Below, in pieces: positions 6,728-14,622 of a stretch of DNA of 14,849 nucleotides. Position numbers and translations under genes: made by a program. The stretch is from an uncultured Pseudomonadota bacterium (GTDB taxonomy: Bacteria > Pseudomonadota > Gammaproteobacteria > Xanthomonadales > Ahniellaceae). The stretch spans positions 1 through 14,849 of the forward strand of contig CALKUS010000079.1 in assembly GCA_937996755.1 (NCBI GenBank), read 5' to 3'. A model generated the notes under the pieces. That model did no database searches, had not been told where the DNA came from, and saw only the letters and a list, made by a program, of their open reading frames with translations. Every line of letters begins with the position of its first letter. Within the stretch, counting starts at the first letter, position 1.

Positions 6728-8433
6728 CGGTCCAGCCTCTTCACCGTTTCCGCCAGCGTCTCGTTGTCGGCATCCTTCTCGCGACCCTTCGCCCACACCT
6801 TGCGCGCCTCCTCGCGCTTGCCCTGCTGCCAGAGCACTTCGCCGAGGTGCGCGGCGATCTCGGCGTCGTCCTGCAGTTCGTACGCCTTGCGCAGGTGGGT
6901 CGCGGCATCGTCCAGCTTGCCGCGCCGGAACAGCACCCAGCCGTAGCTGTCGAGGATCGCGGCCTCGCCCGGCTTCGCGGCGAGCGCCTGCTCGATGAGT
7001 TCCTGTGCTTCCTCGAGCGAGTGGTTGTGGTCGGCGAGCGTATAGCCGAGCGCATTCATCGCATCGGCGTCCTTCGGATCGAGCTCCACGATACGGCGCA
7101 GGTCGCGCTCGGCCTCGTCCTGCCTGCCCAGCTGCTCGAAGGTGAGCGCGCGTGCGTACAGCAGGCGACGTTCGTCGGGCAGCGCCTGCAGCCCGCGCGT
7201 GTGCACGGCGACGGCCTGCTCCGGGCGCTTGTGGCGGGTGAGCAGCTCGCCTTCCAGCAGGAAGCTGTCGGCGAGCTTCTCGTCGTCCTGGATGCCGCCG
7301 GCGCGCAGGCCGTCGAGGTGCGCGAACGCTTCCTTCTCGCGGCCGAGGTTGTCGAGCAGGACCGGGATGCGCAGCTGCGAATCGAGCCAGCGCTCGCCGC
7401 GGGAAACCTCGCCGTACCAGGCGAGTGCTTCTTCATCGTGCTCGAGCAGCTCGGCCATCTGTCCGAGCAGCTCGAGGCGCGCGTCGGGACGCGGCTCGGG
7501 CAGCTTGCGCAGCGCGGCGTAGGCGTCGGCCATGAGCGCCTTGTCGTTGGCGCGCGCGGCGTACGCGGCCGCGGCGGCGAGCGTTTCGTCGGTGTGGTTC
7601 GCGCCGAGCAGCAGCTTCGCGGCGGCGACCGAATCGCCCTCGTCGCTGAGCAACGCAGCCTGGGTGAGCCGGTATTCGTCCTTGTCGGGGTCGAGGCGCA
7701 CGGCTTCCGCGAAATCGCGCGCCGCGTTCGCCTTGTCGCCGGCGCGCAGGCGCAGGTGGCCGCGCCAGAAGCTGGTGCGACCGTCCTTCGGTGCCGCCGC
7801 GACCGCGCGATCGGCGAACGCCAGGGCAAGCTTTTCCTGCTTCAGCTGCTGCGCGGTCTGCGCCAGGACGAGCAGCGCGTTCGCGTCGCCGTCCAGCTGC
7901 TCGCGCCCGGCGAGGCGCTGCAGCGCCGGAACGGCGGTTTCGGGCGGAGCCACGACGGCGAGCGCCTGCGCGGCCAGCTTGCGACCTTCCTCGTCGTGCT
8001 GCGTGAGCAGCTCGACGAGCAGCGCGTCGGCCTGCGCCTCGTCGCCGTCGTGCAGGGCGAGCGCTGCGTCCGCCTGCCAGAGGCCGAGCGCCTTGCCGTC
8101 GAGCTCGCGCCAGCGCGCGACTGCCTCCTCGGCGAGCTCGAACTCCTTCGAGACCAGCGCGATGCGCGTCGCGTGCTCGGCGACCTTCGCATCGCCCGAA
8201 AGCTTCGCCGCGCGCAGGAAATGCTTCGCGGCCGCCGACCCACGGCCGTCCTGCCACGCGAACTCGCCGGCCATGAGCGCGGCCGTCAGGTCCTTGTCCG
8301 CGGCGTCCGAGGCGACCGGCTGCTCGGCAGCTTGCGTCGCAGGCTCGGCAGCGGGGTGCGTGGCGCATGCGGCCAGCAGCAGCGTCGCGAGGACCAGGCC
8401 CGCGCGCGGGCCGTTACGAAGCACTGGGGGCAT
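6724..8433 (-). CDS. TPR-repeat lipoprotein encoded upstream of lolB
   Basis: This is a 569-residue predicted lipoprotein made of tetratricopeptide repeats. The N-terminus has Arg6 and Arg10, a hydrophobic run GLVLATLLL and the lipobox LAAC with Cys23, followed by an Ala/Pro/Gln-rich linker to about residue 48. Helical TPR-type units then fill the protein. The clearest are near the C-terminus: 455-489 (NALGYTLAD, EEAQELIEQALA), 490-523 (SYGWVLFRRGKLDDAATHLRKA) and 524-557. An equivalent gene precedes lolB in Pseudomonas aeruginosa, where its exact job is not established; a periplasmic scaffold linked to envelope assembly is a guess. Start ATG at 8431-8433 has GGAG ten bases upstream. Its stop is shared with the lolB start. 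A reading frame continuing upstream overlaps hemA on the other strand and is spurious. Confidence 0.92.
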   Translation of the reverse strand: MPPVLRNGPRAGLVLATLLLAACATHPAAEPATQAAEQPVASDAADKDLTAALMAGEFAWQDGRGSAAAKHFLRAAKLSGDAKVAEHATRIALVSKEFELAEEAVARWRELDGKALGLWQADAALALHDGDEAQADALLVELLTQHDEEGRKLAAQALAVVAPPETAVPALQRLAGREQLDGDANALLVLAQTAQQLKQEKLALAFADRAVAAAPKDGRTSFWRGHLRLRAGDKANAARDFAEAVRLDPDKDEYRLTQAALLSDEGDSVAAAKLLLGANHTDETLAAAAAYAARANDKALMADAYAALRKLPEPRPDARLELLGQMAELLEHDEEALAWYGEVSRGERWLDSQLRIPVLLDNLGREKEAFAHLDGLRAGGIQDDEKLADSFLLEGELLTRHKRPEQAVAVHTRGLQALPDERRLLYARALTFEQLGRQDEAERDLRRIVELDPKDADAMNALGYTLADHNHSLEEAQELIEQALAAKPGEAAILDSYGWVLFRRGKLDDAATHLRKAYELQDDAEIAAHLGEVLWQQGKREEARKVWAKGREKDADNETLAETVKRLDR

Positions 8434-8525
8434 CTTCGACGTTCTCCGACGGGCGATTGCGCCCGCAATTCCTTGATCTACCGGTGTTGCGACCGCACAA
8501 TCGCGCGGCTGACCCGCACCGTCCC
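8434..8525. promoter_or_regulatory. Divergent control region between the TPR-lolB-ispE unit and hemA
   Basis: These 92 bp separate the start codons of two divergent transcription units. A rightward promoter candidate (TTGATC-17 bp-CACAAT) is listed separately. A 14-bp dyad ATTGCG-CC-CGCAAT lies at 8456-8469, overlapping GGGCG-ATTG-CGCCC at 8451-8464. It is placed upstream of the hemA -35 and within the expected leftward promoter or leader, so an operator is possible. No leftward promoter of good quality was found. Confidence 0.4.
8473..8501 (+). promoter_or_regulatory. Candidate sigma70 promoter of the hemA-prfA unit
   Basis: TTGATC (8473-8478) and CACAAT (8496-8501) are spaced by 17 bp; each matches four of six consensus bases. 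The predicted start near 8508 would give a leader of about 18 bases before the hemA ATG. That leader has no evident Shine-Dalgarno sequence. Confidence 0.4.
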
Positions 8526-9812
8526 ATGACCCTGATCGCCCTCGGCCTGAACCACCAGACTGCGCCCGTCGCGTTGCGCGAGCGCGTCGCGTTCGACGCC
8601 GACGGCATCGTAGCCGCATTGCACGACCTGGCGGGCCAGCCGGGCGTCGCGGAGTGCGCGATCCTCTCGACCTGCAACCGCACCGAACTCTACTGCGAGG
8701 TCGCGCCCGGCGCGGAAGGCACGCCCGCGGCCTGGCTCGCGCGCCACCATGGCTTCGACGACGGACGCCTCGGGGAGTTCCTCGCGACGCACCAGGATTC
8801 GGCCGCGGTTCGCCACCTGTTCCGCGTCGCGACCGGCCTCGACTCGCTGATCCTGGGCGAGCCGCAGATCCTCGGCCAGGTGAAGGAGGCCTACCACCAC
8901 GCGCGCACGGCCGGCACGCTGCGCGCGCCGCTCGAGCGCCTGTTCCAGAACGCGTTCGCGGTGGCGAAGCGCGCGCGCACGGATACGCGCATCGGCGCCA
9001 ATCCCGTTTCGGTCGCATTTGCCGCCGTGCGCCTGGCCGAGCACGTCTTCGCCGAGCTGGCGCGGTCCACCGTGCTGCTGATCGGCGCCGGCGACACGAT
9101 CGAGCTGGTCGCGCGGCACCTGCGCCAGCTGGGCGCGACCGAGCTGCGCGTGGCGAACCGCACGCTCGCGAACGCGACTGCGCTCGCCGAACGCTTCGGC
9201 GCACAGGCGGTGCCGCTGGCCGACCTGCCGCGCCAGCTGGTCGACGCGGACGTGGTGATCACGTCCACGGCGAGCCGGCTGCCGCTCGTGACGCACGAGA
9301 TGGTGGCCGCGGCGCAGCGCGAGCGCCGGCACCGGCCGCTGCTGCTCGTCGACCTCGCCGTGCCGCGCGACGTCGAGCCGCGCGTGGCGCAGCTCGACGA
9401 CGTGTTCCTCTACACGATCGACGACCTGGGCACGGTGATCGAGGAAAACCTGCGCGGCCGCCGCGAAGCCGCGGCCGAGGCGGAAGCGATCATCGACCTG
9501 CAGGTCGACGCGTATTCCTCGTGGTCGCGCGCGCTGGCCGGACACGGTCCGTTGCGCGCTTTGCGCGCGGACGGCGAACGCGAGCGCGACGCCGCGCTCG
9601 CGCGCGCGCAGGCGCTGCTCGCCTCGGGCAAGCCCCCGGCCGAAGCGCTGGCGTGGCTCGCGCACACGCTGACGAACAAGCTGCTGCATGCGCCGAGCGC
9701 CAACCTGCGCGCGGCGGCGTTGCGCGGCGACTCCGAGCTGCTGCGCGCAGCGGAGCGCCTGTACCAGGACGGCGGGGCACCGCCCGATCCACCGGCCGGC
9801 GACGGCCGATGA
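8526..9812 (+). CDS. hemA: Glutamyl-tRNA reductase
   Basis: HemA reduces glutamyl-tRNA(Glu) with NADPH to glutamate-1-semialdehyde, the first committed step of haem synthesis by the C5 route. The 428-residue product has the usual length. The nucleophilic cysteine is Cys50 in STCNRTELYC, at the same number as in E. coli. RHLFRVATGLDSLILGEPQI and QVKEAYHHAR belong to the catalytic domain, GAGDTIELVARHL to the NADPH-binding fold, and the C-terminal helical dimerisation region follows. The ATG at 8526-8528 matches the family start MTLIALGLNHQTAPV; longer in-frame readings begin within the divergent gene. There is no clear Shine-Dalgarno sequence and the predicted leader is short. The gene is followed by prfA through an ATGA overlap, the classic hemA-prfA pair. 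Confidence 0.97.
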   Translation: MTLIALGLNHQTAPVALRERVAFDADGIVAALHDLAGQPGVAECAILSTCNRTELYCEVAPGAEGTPAAWLARHHGFDDGRLGEFLATHQDSAAVRHLFRVATGLDSLILGEPQILGQVKEAYHHARTAGTLRAPLERLFQNAFAVAKRARTDTRIGANPVSVAFAAVRLAEHVFAELARSTVLLIGAGDTIELVARHLRQLGATELRVANRTLANATALAERFGAQAVPLADLPRQLVDADVVITSTASRLPLVTHEMVAAAQRERRHRPLLLVDLAVPRDVEPRVAQLDDVFLYTIDDLGTVIEENLRGRREAAAEAEAIIDLQVDAYSSWSRALAGHGPLRALRADGERERDAALARAQALLASGKPPAEALAWLAHTLTNKLLHAPSANLRAAALRGDSELLRAAERLYQDGGAPPDPPAGDGR

Positions 9813-10897
9813 CGCCTTCCATCCGTCGCAAGCTGGACGCCCTCGTCGAGCGCCAGCAGGAAGTCGCGTTGCTGCTCGCCGATCCCGGCGTCACGAGCGA
9901 CGGCGATCGTTTCCGCGCGTTGTCGCGCGAATTCGCGCAACTGGACCCGCTCACCGGCGCGGTGCGCGACTACGATGCCGCGCAGTCGGCGCTCGCCGCG
10001 GCGCGCGGCATGCTCGCCGAGTCCGATCCCGGCCTGCGCGAGCTCGCCGAAGCCGAGGTCGCCGAGCTGGAGGCGAAGCTCGCCACGCTCGACGACGAGC
10101 TCGGCGTGCTGCTGCTGCCGCGCGACCCGCGCGACGAAGCCAGCATCTTCCTCGAAGTGCGCGCGGGCACCGGCGGCGACGAGGCTGCACTGTTCGCGGG
10201 CGACCTCTTCCGCATGTACTCGCGCTACGCCGAGTCGCGCCGATGGCGCGTCGAGCTGCTGGACGCCAGCGCGGGCGAGCACGGCGGCTACAAGCGCGTG
10301 GTCGCGCGCGTCGAAGGCCAGGGCGCGTACTCGCGCCTGAAGTTCGAGTCGGGCACGCATCGCGTGCAGCGCGTGCCGGCGACGGAAGCGCAGGGCCGCA
10401 TCCACACGTCGGCCTGCACCGTGGCCATCCTGCCGGAGGCCGGCGAGGAAGAGGCCGTGGCGATCAACCCGGCCGACCTGAAGGTGGACACGTTCCGCGC
10501 TTCGGGCGCGGGCGGACAACACGTCAACAAGACCGAGTCCGCGATCCGCATCACGCACCTGCCGAGCGGCATCGTGGTCGAATGCCAGGACGAACGGTCG
10601 CAGCACAAGAACCGCGCGCGGGCGATGAGCCTGCTGGCGGCACGACTGGCCGACGAGAAGCGCGCGAAGCAGGAGGCCGCGACGAGCGAGTCGCGTCGCC
10701 TGCAGGTCGGGTCCGGCGACCGCTCCGAACGCATACGAACCTACAACTTCCCGCAGGGACGCGTGACCGACCATCGCATCAACCTCACGCTGTATTCGCT
10801 CGAGACCGTCATGGACGGCGCGCTCGACCTCGTGATCGAGCCGCTCGTGCGCGAGCACCAGGCCGACCAGCTCAAGCTGCTGACGGACGCCGCCTGA
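9809..10897 (+). CDS. prfA: Peptide chain release factor 1
   Basis: RF1 recognises UAA and UAG and triggers peptide release. The 362-residue product has the full family length. The stop-codon recognition motif PAT is at 190-192 within RVPATEAQGRIHTSA, which separates RF1 from RF2 (SPF). The catalytic GGQ is at 235-237 in RASGAGGQHVNKTESAIR, with Gln237 equivalent to the methylated Gln235 of E. coli. The ATG overlaps the hemA stop (ATGA) and has no Shine-Dalgarno of its own, which points to coupled translation. Its TGA shares one base with the ATG of the next gene. In E. coli and Pseudomonas the next gene is prmC, the methylase of this glutamine; here it is a glycosyltransferase. Confidence 0.97.
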   Translation: MTPSIRRKLDALVERQQEVALLLADPGVTSDGDRFRALSREFAQLDPLTGAVRDYDAAQSALAAARGMLAESDPGLRELAEAEVAELEAKLATLDDELGVLLLPRDPRDEASIFLEVRAGTGGDEAALFAGDLFRMYSRYAESRRWRVELLDASAGEHGGYKRVVARVEGQGAYSRLKFESGTHRVQRVPATEAQGRIHTSACTVAILPEAGEEEAVAINPADLKVDTFRASGAGGQHVNKTESAIRITHLPSGIVVECQDERSQHKNRARAMSLLAARLADEKRAKQEAATSESRRLQVGSGDRSERIRTYNFPQGRVTDHRINLTLYSLETVMDGALDLVIEPLVREHQADQLKLLTDAA

Positions 10898-13002
10898 TGC
10901 AGCGCAGGGCGAGCGAAAACGACCTCGCGACCGTGCGCGCAGCGCTCGGCGCATCCGACGCGCCGCGCCTCGCGACCGCGCTCGGCGACCTCCGCGCGCG
11001 CTTCCCGGGCGACCCGGAGGTGGCGCGCCTCGAAGCACAGGCGGCGCTCGCACGCGGCGACCGCGAAGGCGCTTTGCGCCGCCTCGTGCAGGCGCTCGCG
11101 CTCGACTCGCACCACGTCCCGTCGTGGCACGACCTCGGCACCCTGTACATCGCGCTGCGCCAGCCGACGCAGGCCGTCGAGGCGTTCCAGCGCGCGCTGA
11201 CGGTGGACGGCAAGGCCGCGCCCTCGTGGAGCGCGCTCGGCGTCGCGCTCGACATGCAGGGCCGATCGCCGGAAGCGTCGGAAGCGTTCCGCGAGTCGCT
11301 GAAGTTCGCACCCGACGATGCGCGCACCCGCGTGCGGCTCGCGTCCGCGCTGCTGACGACGGGCGAGCTCGCGGCGGCGGAGCGCGAAGCGACCAGCGCG
11401 TGCGCGGCGCTGCCCGACGACCCCGACGCCGCGTTCGTGCTCGGCAACGTGCTCGCCGCGCGCGGCGAGCATCGCGGGGCCGCGCAGGCATTCGCACGTG
11501 CCGCAGCCACCGGGCCGGACCGCGCGGAAGCCGAGCACAACCTCGCGAACGCGCTGTCGGAAATCGGCGACCTGCACGGTGCCGCGCGTGCGTGCGAGCG
11601 CGCGTTCGCGATCGCGCCGCACCTCACGCAGACGCTCGCGCACCTCGTTTACCTGAAGCGCCAGCTGTGCGAATGGCAGGGGCTCGAAGCGCTCAGCGAC
11701 GAGTTGCGCAAGCGCGTGCGCGAAGGCAGCGACGAGGTCACGCCGTTCTCGTTCCTCTCCGAGCCCGCGTCGCCCGAGGAGCAGCTGCTCTGCGCGCAGG
11801 CCTGGGCGCAGAAGACGTTGCGGGCGGTCGAGCCGCTGCGTCGGCGCACCTCGTTCCCGACGCGCGGCATCGGCTCCGGTCGCGTGCGCGTCGGCTTCGT
11901 GTCGTCGGGCTTCGGCAACCATCCGACGGCGCTGCTCGTCGCAGAGCTCGTCGAGCAGCTGCGCCACGCGGCCATCGCGACCGTCGCGTTCGCGACCACG
12001 CGCGACGACGGCGGCGCGATGCGGCCACGCCTGCGCCAGGCGTTCGGCGAATTCCACGAGGTCGCCGGCCTGAGCCACGAAGCGATGGCGGGCCGCATCT
12101 ACGACGCGCGCATCGACGTGCTCTTCGACCTGCGCGGCTACGGCGGCGGCGGCGTCAGCGAGGTGTTCGCATTGCGTCCGGCACCGATCCAGGTGAACTG
12201 GCTCGCATACCCCGGCACCTCGGGCGCCCCGTTCATCGACTACCTCATCGCCGACCCTTATGTCGTTCCCGAGGCGCAACGCGCCTCGTGCTCGGAGGCG
12301 CTGATCCGCCTGCCGTACTGCTTCCAGCCGAACGACACGACGCGCGAGGTCGGCACCCCGCCGTCACGCGAGGATTGCGGCCTGCCGTCGGAAGGCTTCG
12401 TCTACGCCAGCTTCAACAACAGCTACAAGATCGCGCCCGACGTGTTCGCCGCATGGATGAAGATCCTGCGCGAGACGCCGGGCAGCGTGCTCTGGCTGCT
12501 CGCGCCGCGCGACGAGCACGCGCGCGAGAACCTGAAGCGCGCCGCGCAGGTCGCGCAGGTGGACGGCTCGCGCCTGGTGTTCGCCGGCAAGCTGCCGCAC
12601 GACGAGTACCTCGCCCGCTACGCGCACGCCGGGCTGTTCCTGGACACCTGGCCGTACAACGCGCACACGACGGCGAGCGACGCACTGTGGGCGGGCGTGC
12701 CGGTGCTCACCCTGCCGGGCACGACGTTCGCCTCGCGCGTGGCCGGCTCGCTGCTGCACGTCGCCGGCCTCGACGAGCTCGTCGCGCGCGACGTGCACGA
12801 CTACAAGGCGAAGGCGATCGTCTACGCGCGCTCGGCCGAGTTGCGCGGCAAGGTGCTCGACAAGCTCGCCCTGGCGAAGCGGTCGTCGCCGCTGTTCGAC
12901 ATGGGACGCTTCGCGAAGGCGTTCGAGCAGGCCGTGCTCGGCATGGCCGAACGCGCGCGTTATTCGCAACCGGCCAGCGATTTCGACGTGGAGGCGACGT
13001 GA
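10897..13002 (+). CDS. TPR-containing O-GlcNAc-transferase-like protein (GT41, SPINDLY/OGT family)
   Basis: The 701-residue protein joins TPRs to a GT41 catalytic region, like human OGT and the crystallised X. campestris homologue (XcOGT). Six consecutive 34-residue TPRs fit in one register from about 40 to 243. The catalytic part begins near 328: RVGFVSSGFGNHPTALLVAE carries His342, aligned with human His498. ALRPAPIQVNWLAYPGTSGA lies at 425-444. SFNNSYKIAPDVF carries Lys511, aligned with human Lys842. AHTTASDALWAGVP at 589-602 and ASRVAGSLL follow, with SSPLFD near 663-668. These motifs mark UDP-sugar transfer to protein Ser/Thr in eukaryotes. The bacterial substrate is unknown, and fucosyl transfer, as in plant SPY, is another option. 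It has no signal peptide, so a cytosolic site is likely. It starts on TGATG with prfA and ends on GTGA with moaB. Confidence 0.93.
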   Translation: MQRRASENDLATVRAALGASDAPRLATALGDLRARFPGDPEVARLEAQAALARGDREGALRRLVQALALDSHHVPSWHDLGTLYIALRQPTQAVEAFQRALTVDGKAAPSWSALGVALDMQGRSPEASEAFRESLKFAPDDARTRVRLASALLTTGELAAAEREATSACAALPDDPDAAFVLGNVLAARGEHRGAAQAFARAAATGPDRAEAEHNLANALSEIGDLHGAARACERAFAIAPHLTQTLAHLVYLKRQLCEWQGLEALSDELRKRVREGSDEVTPFSFLSEPASPEEQLLCAQAWAQKTLRAVEPLRRRTSFPTRGIGSGRVRVGFVSSGFGNHPTALLVAELVEQLRHAAIATVAFATTRDDGGAMRPRLRQAFGEFHEVAGLSHEAMAGRIYDARIDVLFDLRGYGGGGVSEVFALRPAPIQVNWLAYPGTSGAPFIDYLIADPYVVPEAQRASCSEALIRLPYCFQPNDTTREVGTPPSREDCGLPSEGFVYASFNNSYKIAPDVFAAWMKILRETPGSVLWLLAPRDEHARENLKRAAQVAQVDGSRLVFAGKLPHDEYLARYAHAGLFLDTWPYNAHTTASDALWAGVPVLTLPGTTFASRVAGSLLHVAGLDELVARDVHDYKAKAIVYARSAELRGKVLDKLALAKRSSPLFDMGRFAKAFEQAVLGMAERARYSQPASDFDVEAT
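12990..13001 (+). promoter_or_regulatory. Shine-Dalgarno fixing the moaB GTG start
   Basis: GGAGG at 12990-12994 lies four bases before GTG at 12999-13001, which overlaps the stop of the preceding gene as GTGA. No ATG occurs in the frame before the conserved region begins, so this site decides the start. Confidence 0.7.
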
Positions 13003-13520
13003 CCGCGGCAGCCGAATTCGTCGCATTGCGCATCGCGCTGCTCACGGTGTCGGACAGCCGCGCGCTGGCCGAGGACGCGTCGGGCGACTACCTCGAACGC
13101 TCGTTGCGCGAAGCCGGGCACGCGCTGGCCGATCGCGCGCTGCTGCGCGACGACAAGTACGCGATCCGCGCGCGCGTCGCGGCGTGGATCGCCGACGCGG
13201 GCGTCGACGGCGTGATCGTCACGGGCGGCACGGGCTTCACCGGGCGCGATTCCACGCCCGAGGCGATCGAGCCGCTGCTCGACAAGCTCATGCCGGGCTT
13301 CGGCGAAACGTTCCGCGCGCTGTCGTGGGACGACATCGGCACGTCCACGATGCAGTCGCGCGCCTTCGCGGGGCTCGCGAACGCGACGTTCGTGTTCTGC
13401 CTGCCCGGTTCGACGTCCGCGTGCCGGCTCGCCTGGGAAAGGCTGCTGTCCGCGCAGCTCGACGCGCGCACGAAGCCCTGCAACCTCGCGACGCTGCGCC
13501 CGCGCCTGCGAGAGAGCTAG
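12999..13520 (+). CDS. moaB: Molybdenum cofactor biosynthesis protein B
   Basis: MoaB belongs to the MogA/MoaB fold that binds molybdopterin; in many bacteria it adenylylates the pterin before molybdenum insertion, while the E. coli paralogue has an uncertain role. The 173-residue length and sequence fit MoaB rather than Mog: RIALLTVSDS at 11-20, YAIRARVAAWIADAGVD at 54-70, TGGTGFTGRDSTPEA at 75-89, DIGTSTMQSRAFAG at 112-125, PGSTSACRLAWE at 136-147 and QLDARTKPCN at 153-162. The start is GTG within the GTGA overlap with the glycosyltransferase gene, with GGAGG just upstream. No other molybdopterin gene is present, so the link to its neighbours is transcriptional rather than metabolic. Its TAG stop overlaps the stop of the convergent efflux gene by four bases. 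Confidence 0.94.
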   Translation: MTAAAEFVALRIALLTVSDSRALAEDASGDYLERSLREAGHALADRALLRDDKYAIRARVAAWIADAGVDGVIVTGGTGFTGRDSTPEAIEPLLDKLMPGFGETFRALSWDDIGTSTMQSRAFAGLANATFVFCLPGSTSACRLAWERLLSAQLDARTKPCNLATLRPRLRES

Positions 13521-13523
13521 CTC
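13514..13523. repeat. Palindrome GAGCTAGCTC at the convergent gene ends
   Basis: This is a perfect 10-bp palindrome. Its central CTAG holds the TAG stop of moaB on the plus strand (13518-13520) and the TAG stop of the efflux adaptor on the minus strand (13517-13519). There is therefore no intergenic space between the two convergent units and no ordinary terminator at this point. Confidence 0.85.
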
Positions 13524-14605
13524 CGCGCCACCGGCAGCGGCGAGCCGGTCGCCACCGCGACGATCCTCACCGCCTGGCCCGGCTGCAACCGCTCGCCGCC
13601 GCGCACGACGAGCTTGTCGCCGGCCGCGATCGCGCCGCGCACTTCCACGAGGTCGCCCTGCGTGCCGCCGGTGTCCACGCTGATGCGCTCGGCCTTGCCG
13701 TCGGCTGCGATGCGGAACACGAACGTCTCGGTGGCGCGCAGGATGAGCGCGTCGCGCGGCACCGCGACGACGGCGCGCGGCGCGGCCGTCGGAACCGCGA
13801 CTTCGACCGGCGAGCCGATCGCGAGCGCAGCGTCGTCGAGCGCGACGCGCAGCTCGATCTGCCGCGACTGCACGTCGGCGACGGGCACCACCGTGCGCAC
13901 CGCGTGCTCGCCGAGCGCGGCGCCGTTGCGCAACGACACGCTCGTGCCGGGATTCAGGCGCGGCGCGAGGGCGACCGGTGCCTGCGCGCTCACCTCGAGC
14001 CGCGCGGGATTGACGAGGCGCACCACGGCGCCGCCGACGGCCAGGAACTCGCCGCGCTGCGTGAAGCGCTCCGCGACGACGCCGTCGAACGGCGCACGCA
14101 CGATCGCCGCACGCATCTGGCGCTGGGTCTCGGCGAGCGCTAGCCGCGCCTGCGCGAGGTCCTGCTCGAGCACGTCGCGCTGCGCGCGCGCTTCCTCGAG
14201 CTGCGAGCGACCGACGCTGGACTGCTGCTCCAGCGCCGCCAGCCGCTCGGCCTGCGATCGCGCGTACGCGAGCTGCGCTTCGCTGCGCGCGATCGCCGCG
14301 CGATTCTCCTTCTCGCGCAGGCGCAGCGCCTCGTCGTCGAGCCGCGCGAGCGCGTCGCCCTTCCGCACGACGTCGCCCACGTCGGAGACCGCGACCACGC
14401 GGCCACCCTGCTCGCTCGCGATGCGCGCGTCCTCGCGGCTCACGACCGTGCCCGGCACCCATTGCACGGGCGCGAAGTCCGATTCCGTCGCGCTCGCGAC
14501 GCTCACGGTCGCCGGCGGCGGCGCAGCCGTGCCCTGGCCGTTGGCGGCGCCCGCGACGACGAGCGCGAGCATGGAGGCGAGTGCGGCGTGGCGCGTGGAT
14601 TTCAT
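13517..14605 (-). CDS. RND efflux periplasmic adaptor (membrane fusion protein)
   Basis: This is a 362-residue HlyD/AcrA-type adaptor that would bridge an inner-membrane RND pump and an outer-membrane channel. Residues 1-23 look like a Sec signal peptide (Lys2, Arg5, then ALASMLALVVAGAANG), without a lipobox cysteine. The split lipoyl domain is at about 60-90 (GGRVVAVSDVGDVVRKGDAL) and 166-199 (IVRAPFDGVVAERFTQRGEF), with an alpha-helical coiled coil between them (about 92-165, rich in Glu, Arg and Ala). Beta-barrel and membrane-proximal domains follow to about 350. ATG at 14605 is preferred over ATG at 14611 because GAGGA is seven bases from the former and only one from the latter. It lies 17 bp after the pump gene and is convergent with moaB. 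The substrate cannot be told. Confidence 0.92.
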   Translation of the reverse strand: MKSTRHAALASMLALVVAGAANGQGTAAPPPATVSVASATESDFAPVQWVPGTVVSREDARIASEQGGRVVAVSDVGDVVRKGDALARLDDEALRLREKENRAAIARSEAQLAYARSQAERLAALEQQSSVGRSQLEEARAQRDVLEQDLAQARLALAETQRQMRAAIVRAPFDGVVAERFTQRGEFLAVGGAVVRLVNPARLEVSAQAPVALAPRLNPGTSVSLRNGAALGEHAVRTVVPVADVQSRQIELRVALDDAALAIGSPVEVAVPTAAPRAVVAVPRDALILRATETFVFRIAADGKAERISVDTGGTQGDLVEVRGAIAAGDKLVVRGGERLQPGQAVRIVAVATGSPLPVARS

Positions 14606-14612
14606 GGGCATG

Positions 14613-14617
14613 TCCTC
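14613..14617 (-). promoter_or_regulatory. Shine-Dalgarno deciding the adaptor start
   Basis: GAGGA on the minus strand is the only purine-rich match before the adaptor gene. It lies seven bases from the ATG at 14603-14605 but one base from the ATG at 14609-14611, so translation most likely begins with MKSTRHAAL rather than MPMKST. Confidence 0.6.
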
Positions 14618-14622
14618 GTGGT

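Noticed and set aside
8434..9204. Upstream extension of the TPR lipoprotein frame across hemA
   Set aside because: The added 257 residues are Arg/Ala/Pro-rich and antisense to conserved hemA. The lipoprotein signal and ribosome-binding site fit the start at 8433.
11124..12998. Long frame upstream of moaB inside the glycosyltransferase gene
   Set aside because: It is the moaB frame left open by GC bias. Its translation is Arg-rich without motifs, and conserved MoaB sequence begins only after the GTG at 12999.
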